Shown here: piece by piece, positions 61,765 through 64,000 of the stretch
Position numbering within the stretch: position 1 is the stretch's first letter
Layout: each line of letters starts with the position of its first letter
NCBI RefSeq assembly: GCF_037974355.1
Contig: NZ_CP150235.1
Coordinates: 1,364,001-1,428,000, forward strand
DNA: 64,000 bases
Reading direction: 5' to 3'
Origin: Paenibacillus sp. FSL R5-0517
GTDB lineage: Bacteria; Bacillota; Bacilli; Paenibacillales; Paenibacillaceae
Notes under the pieces: generated by a model
Databases searched by the model: none
Told to the model about the DNA's origin: nothing
The model's input: only the letters and a program-made list of their open reading frames with translations
Program-made: the position numbers and the translations under genes

Positions 61765-63531
61765 ATGGCAGAAATGATTGTAGGTCTATCCAAGTCCAAT
61801 GCCGAAATGCGGACAACCCTTCGATACCTGGATCAGATCCAGCGTTCTACGGAACGGCTGGGAAGAGTTCGATATCAGAGTCTAATCAAGGTGAACAATG
61901 AACTGAGAACGACTGGGCGCAGGTTGGAGCATGTTTATAGTATGGCCGTGCGAATCAGCAGGCTGCGTATTACACCGACGATTGGGTTGATTGATAAGCT
62001 CAGTCCAGCACTGGATCGCGCATTGGCGAAACTGAATAGTTTCAGGAATCAGATGGTTATGGCTTCAGGTACAGTATCGCTTGAGGTTCGACAGAAGATC
62101 GAAGTGGCTATGGGTAAGGTGAATCCGGCAAGTGGGCCTTCATTGGCACTGAACATTGGAAGCAATAATAATACGGTAAAGAATGTTGCGAAGGAAGAAG
62201 ATCCTAAGAGTTGGTGGGATAAATGGATTTTTGACCCTGCCGACAAGATTAATAGTTTGTTTGATGTATTTAATAACGTTAAGGGAATATTTGATAAATT
62301 CAAAAAGAAAAAGGATGACAATCCTTCACCAGATCCAACCAGAAGCCCGGCTTCCAAATGCTGCTGTTGCACAGGTGGAAAGATGGGCAAAAGCCGCAGA
62401 GTTCGTACACCGAATGCGGGTGGAGGCGGAGGCCCCGATCGGGGTAGACGAGGCTATCGAAGTGGTAGAAGATCAGGCAACGGACCGAATCCAGGCCCAA
62501 GACCAAATCCGGTACCGAGGCCACCTGTACCTGATCCGCCTAATCCTCCACCCGATCGAAATAGAAATGGGAGAAGAGGACGAAGAGTTAGAGGTATGGG
62601 TGGCTTAGGTTTTGCCGACTCGGGTTCACTCGGATCATTAACCGATATGCTGGCAGGTAGTGGGTTGATGGACAGCTTGAGTGGAGGTTTCGCCAAAGGT
62701 GCCAAAAGGCTTCTCGGACCCATCAGCATGCTTGCAGATGTGGCGAATGTAGCGACAGCACCCCCGGAAGAACGTGGTCGAGCAGTAGGTTCCATGATTG
62801 GCGGCACAGCAGGTACTGCGATTGGCAGCGCCATCGGTAGTGTTCTTTTGCCTGGCATCGGGACCTGGGTTGGTGGTGCAGTAGGTGGTTGGGCCGGAAG
62901 TGCAGCAGGCGGCTGGATTGGAGACAAAGCGAAGGATATTGGAAACTTTATGTCTAGTGCTACCGAGGGTGTAGGGGATGCTTTGTCCGGTGCGGCGGAT
63001 TATGTCTCTGAGAAAACCAAAAAAATCACCGATGGCATATCCAACTTCTTCGGCTTTGGTTCCAAAAAAGAAGAGAAGACGGTCTCGGCAGCAACAGTAG
63101 CTGCACCGTCGCAAGTACCAACAGGGCCGCAGATGGCACCTGCCTATATACCACCGGCACTGACCATGACAGGCCCAGCCGCATATATGAACAGCAAGGT
63201 CGGTCAGCCTACATCCGCTGGATTCATGGGAACGAGCATGATGCAGAATCAAGCCATGGCGCTTGGTAACGGTGCTGCGCAGACGAATGGAAAATCGTCC
63301 ACGATGACGGTACAAATATCCGAAGACCAGATGAGCAGTCTGTCCGGATACTTGAAGGATTTCAAAACCGAAACTACGAATCAGATCTCCGTGAATGTTC
63401 CACCAGGTGCGGTGCAGGTGACCGTTCGTGAAAATGCCATTGACTACGATGGACTATCACGTCAAGTTGGACAACGTATTGTAGGGGAAGTGCGTCGTGC
63501 GATGGAAAACCGAAAAACGATTATGGCCTAA
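61765..63531 (+). CDS. Short tape-measure-like tail protein
   Basis: A 588-residue protein in tape-measure position. N-terminal coiled-coil-like helices (about 1-115), then an unusual middle: SKCCCCTGGKMGKSRRVR at about 197-214 and a Gly/Arg/Pro/Asn low-complexity stretch to about 275. After it come LLGPISMLADVANVA and a Gly/Ala-rich hydrophobic part (GTAGTAIGSAIGSVLLPGIGTWVGGAVGG) that could cross a membrane, as in tape measures. The C-terminus is a charged helix. PBSX-type tape measures are usually far longer. AGGAGGTG precedes ATG 61765. No lytic domain is visible. Confidence 0.75.
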   Translation: MAEMIVGLSKSNAEMRTTLRYLDQIQRSTERLGRVRYQSLIKVNNELRTTGRRLEHVYSMAVRISRLRITPTIGLIDKLSPALDRALAKLNSFRNQMVMASGTVSLEVRQKIEVAMGKVNPASGPSLALNIGSNNNTVKNVAKEEDPKSWWDKWIFDPADKINSLFDVFNNVKGIFDKFKKKKDDNPSPDPTRSPASKCCCCTGGKMGKSRRVRTPNAGGGGGPDRGRRGYRSGRRSGNGPNPGPRPNPVPRPPVPDPPNPPPDRNRNGRRGRRVRGMGGLGFADSGSLGSLTDMLAGSGLMDSLSGGFAKGAKRLLGPISMLADVANVATAPPEERGRAVGSMIGGTAGTAIGSAIGSVLLPGIGTWVGGAVGGWAGSAAGGWIGDKAKDIGNFMSSATEGVGDALSGAADYVSEKTKKITDGISNFFGFGSKKEEKTVSAATVAAPSQVPTGPQMAPAYIPPALTMTGPAAYMNSKVGQPTSAGFMGTSMMQNQAMALGNGAAQTNGKSSTMTVQISEDQMSSLSGYLKDFKTETTNQISVNVPPGAVQVTVRENAIDYDGLSRQVGQRIVGEVRRAMENRKTIMA

Positions 63532-63549
63532 GTAGAAAGGAGGCCGTGT

Positions 63550-64000
63550 ATGTCTGTATTTGAAGATAAAGTGGAAGGGATCAGAATGGAATTTACCCTG
63601 ATCGATGGGAAAACGCAGTTTCAATTTCCAGTGAAACCGGAAGAATTGACGATCTCACGTTCCAAAGGGTACGAAACGATTAATATGCTGGAGCATGGCG
63701 AGTTTGATTTTGCACAGGGGGAGAAGGTGAAGGAGATCACCTTCTCTTCTTTTTTTCCCAAAGAGTATGATGCGTCCTATTGCATGTACGAAGATTTGCC
63801 TGATCCGCGGGTAGCGATGAATATGCTGAATACGTTTTTGATATCGAAGAAGCCGCTGCGCTTCATCATCACCAACACGGGGGTGAATGTGCCGGTATAT
63901 CTGATCTCGCACAATACGACCTTCCGGGGCGGCGAGAGCGGAGATATTTACTTCGACCTGACCCTGCGCACATGGCGGGATTCCAAGGTGGAGAAGGTGG
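63550..64000 (+). CDS. XkdP-like tail/baseplate-hub LysM-type protein, 3' end outside window
   Basis: The frame runs from ATG 63550 (AAAGGAGG upstream) past the window edge, 150 residues visible. MEFTLIDGKTQFQFPVKPEELTISRSKGYETINMLEHGEF and KEITFSSFFPKEYDASYC match the N-terminus of XkdP-type proteins, which usually end in a LysM domain. VYLISHNTTFRGGESGDIYFDLTLRTWRD follows. It follows the tape-measure gene, as in PBSX. Confidence 0.87.
   Translation, partial: MSVFEDKVEGIRMEFTLIDGKTQFQFPVKPEELTISRSKGYETINMLEHGEFDFAQGEKVKEITFSSFFPKEYDASYCMYEDLPDPRVAMNMLNTFLISKKPLRFIITNTGVNVPVYLISHNTTFRGGESGDIYFDLTLRTWRDSKVEKV

Overview
The window looks like a chromosomal segment of a Paenibacillus-type Firmicute (Bacillota). 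This rests on an S-layer-homology protein at the left edge, Lpl/Ytc-type and Ara-type sugar ABC systems with their glycosidases, strong AGGAGG ribosome-binding sites with frequent GTG/TTG starts, a T-box in front of proS, CcpA-type cre sites, a YesN-like AraC sensor-regulator, WYL regulators and a PBSX (Xkd)-type tail cluster. No tRNA, rRNA or CRISPR array was seen. The species cannot be fixed from the sequence alone.

Layout. 1-11.5 kb: the end of an SLH/PrcB-like protein, then a seven-gene operon behind a cre site. It holds two LplB/YtcP-type permeases, a binding lipoprotein, a GH29 alpha-L-fucosidase, a CBM9/DOMON-like protein, a large transglutaminase-like protein and a GH18 hydrolase. All four enzymes lack signal peptides, which suggests uptake and intracellular breakdown of a fucosylated, GlcNAc-containing glycan or glycopeptide. 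A YesN-like membrane AraC regulator converges on it. 14-19 kb: a GH43 gene divergent from its AraC regulator, then DinB, YdeI and WYL-regulator genes. 19.2-28.3 kb: an arabinan locus with an ArsR-like regulator, secreted and lipoprotein GH43 arabinanases, a complete ABC importer without ATPase, and a cytoplasmic GH43. It is interrupted by three copies of a purine-rich GC-rich repeat.

28.4-47.6 kb: an EcsC protein, an Fsr-like exporter, the queC-queD-queE-queF operon (7-deazaguanine synthesis), an AIM24/coiled-coil pair, a truncated VWA-associated protein, a WYL regulator, a DnaQ-like exonuclease, an FAD oxidoreductase behind a short terminated leader, T-box-proS, and a LysM-tailed 5'-nucleotidase. 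46.6-64 kb: phage-type genes (ImmR/ImmA pair and ArpU-like regulator at the left, XkdJ-XkdP-like contractile-tail genes at the right). These are separated by about 8.7 kb of ordinary genes (a two-component system, an FMN reductase, two VOC proteins, unknowns, DUF4127). The tail cluster resembles a PBSX/tailocin module, and its tail-chaperone gene ends in a textbook -1 slippery heptamer leading into a 53-codon extension.

The most interesting unexplained structure is non-coding: a dispersed ~140-bp palindromic repeat (five copies, one inside the tail operon), a pair of homologous ~130-nt terminator-bearing leaders flanking the DUF4127 gene, a MITE-like element with long terminal inverted repeats, the tandem repeat at 26.3-27.2 kb, and a pseudoknot-like leader before queC that shares the tail sequence, but not the core, of preQ1-I riboswitches.
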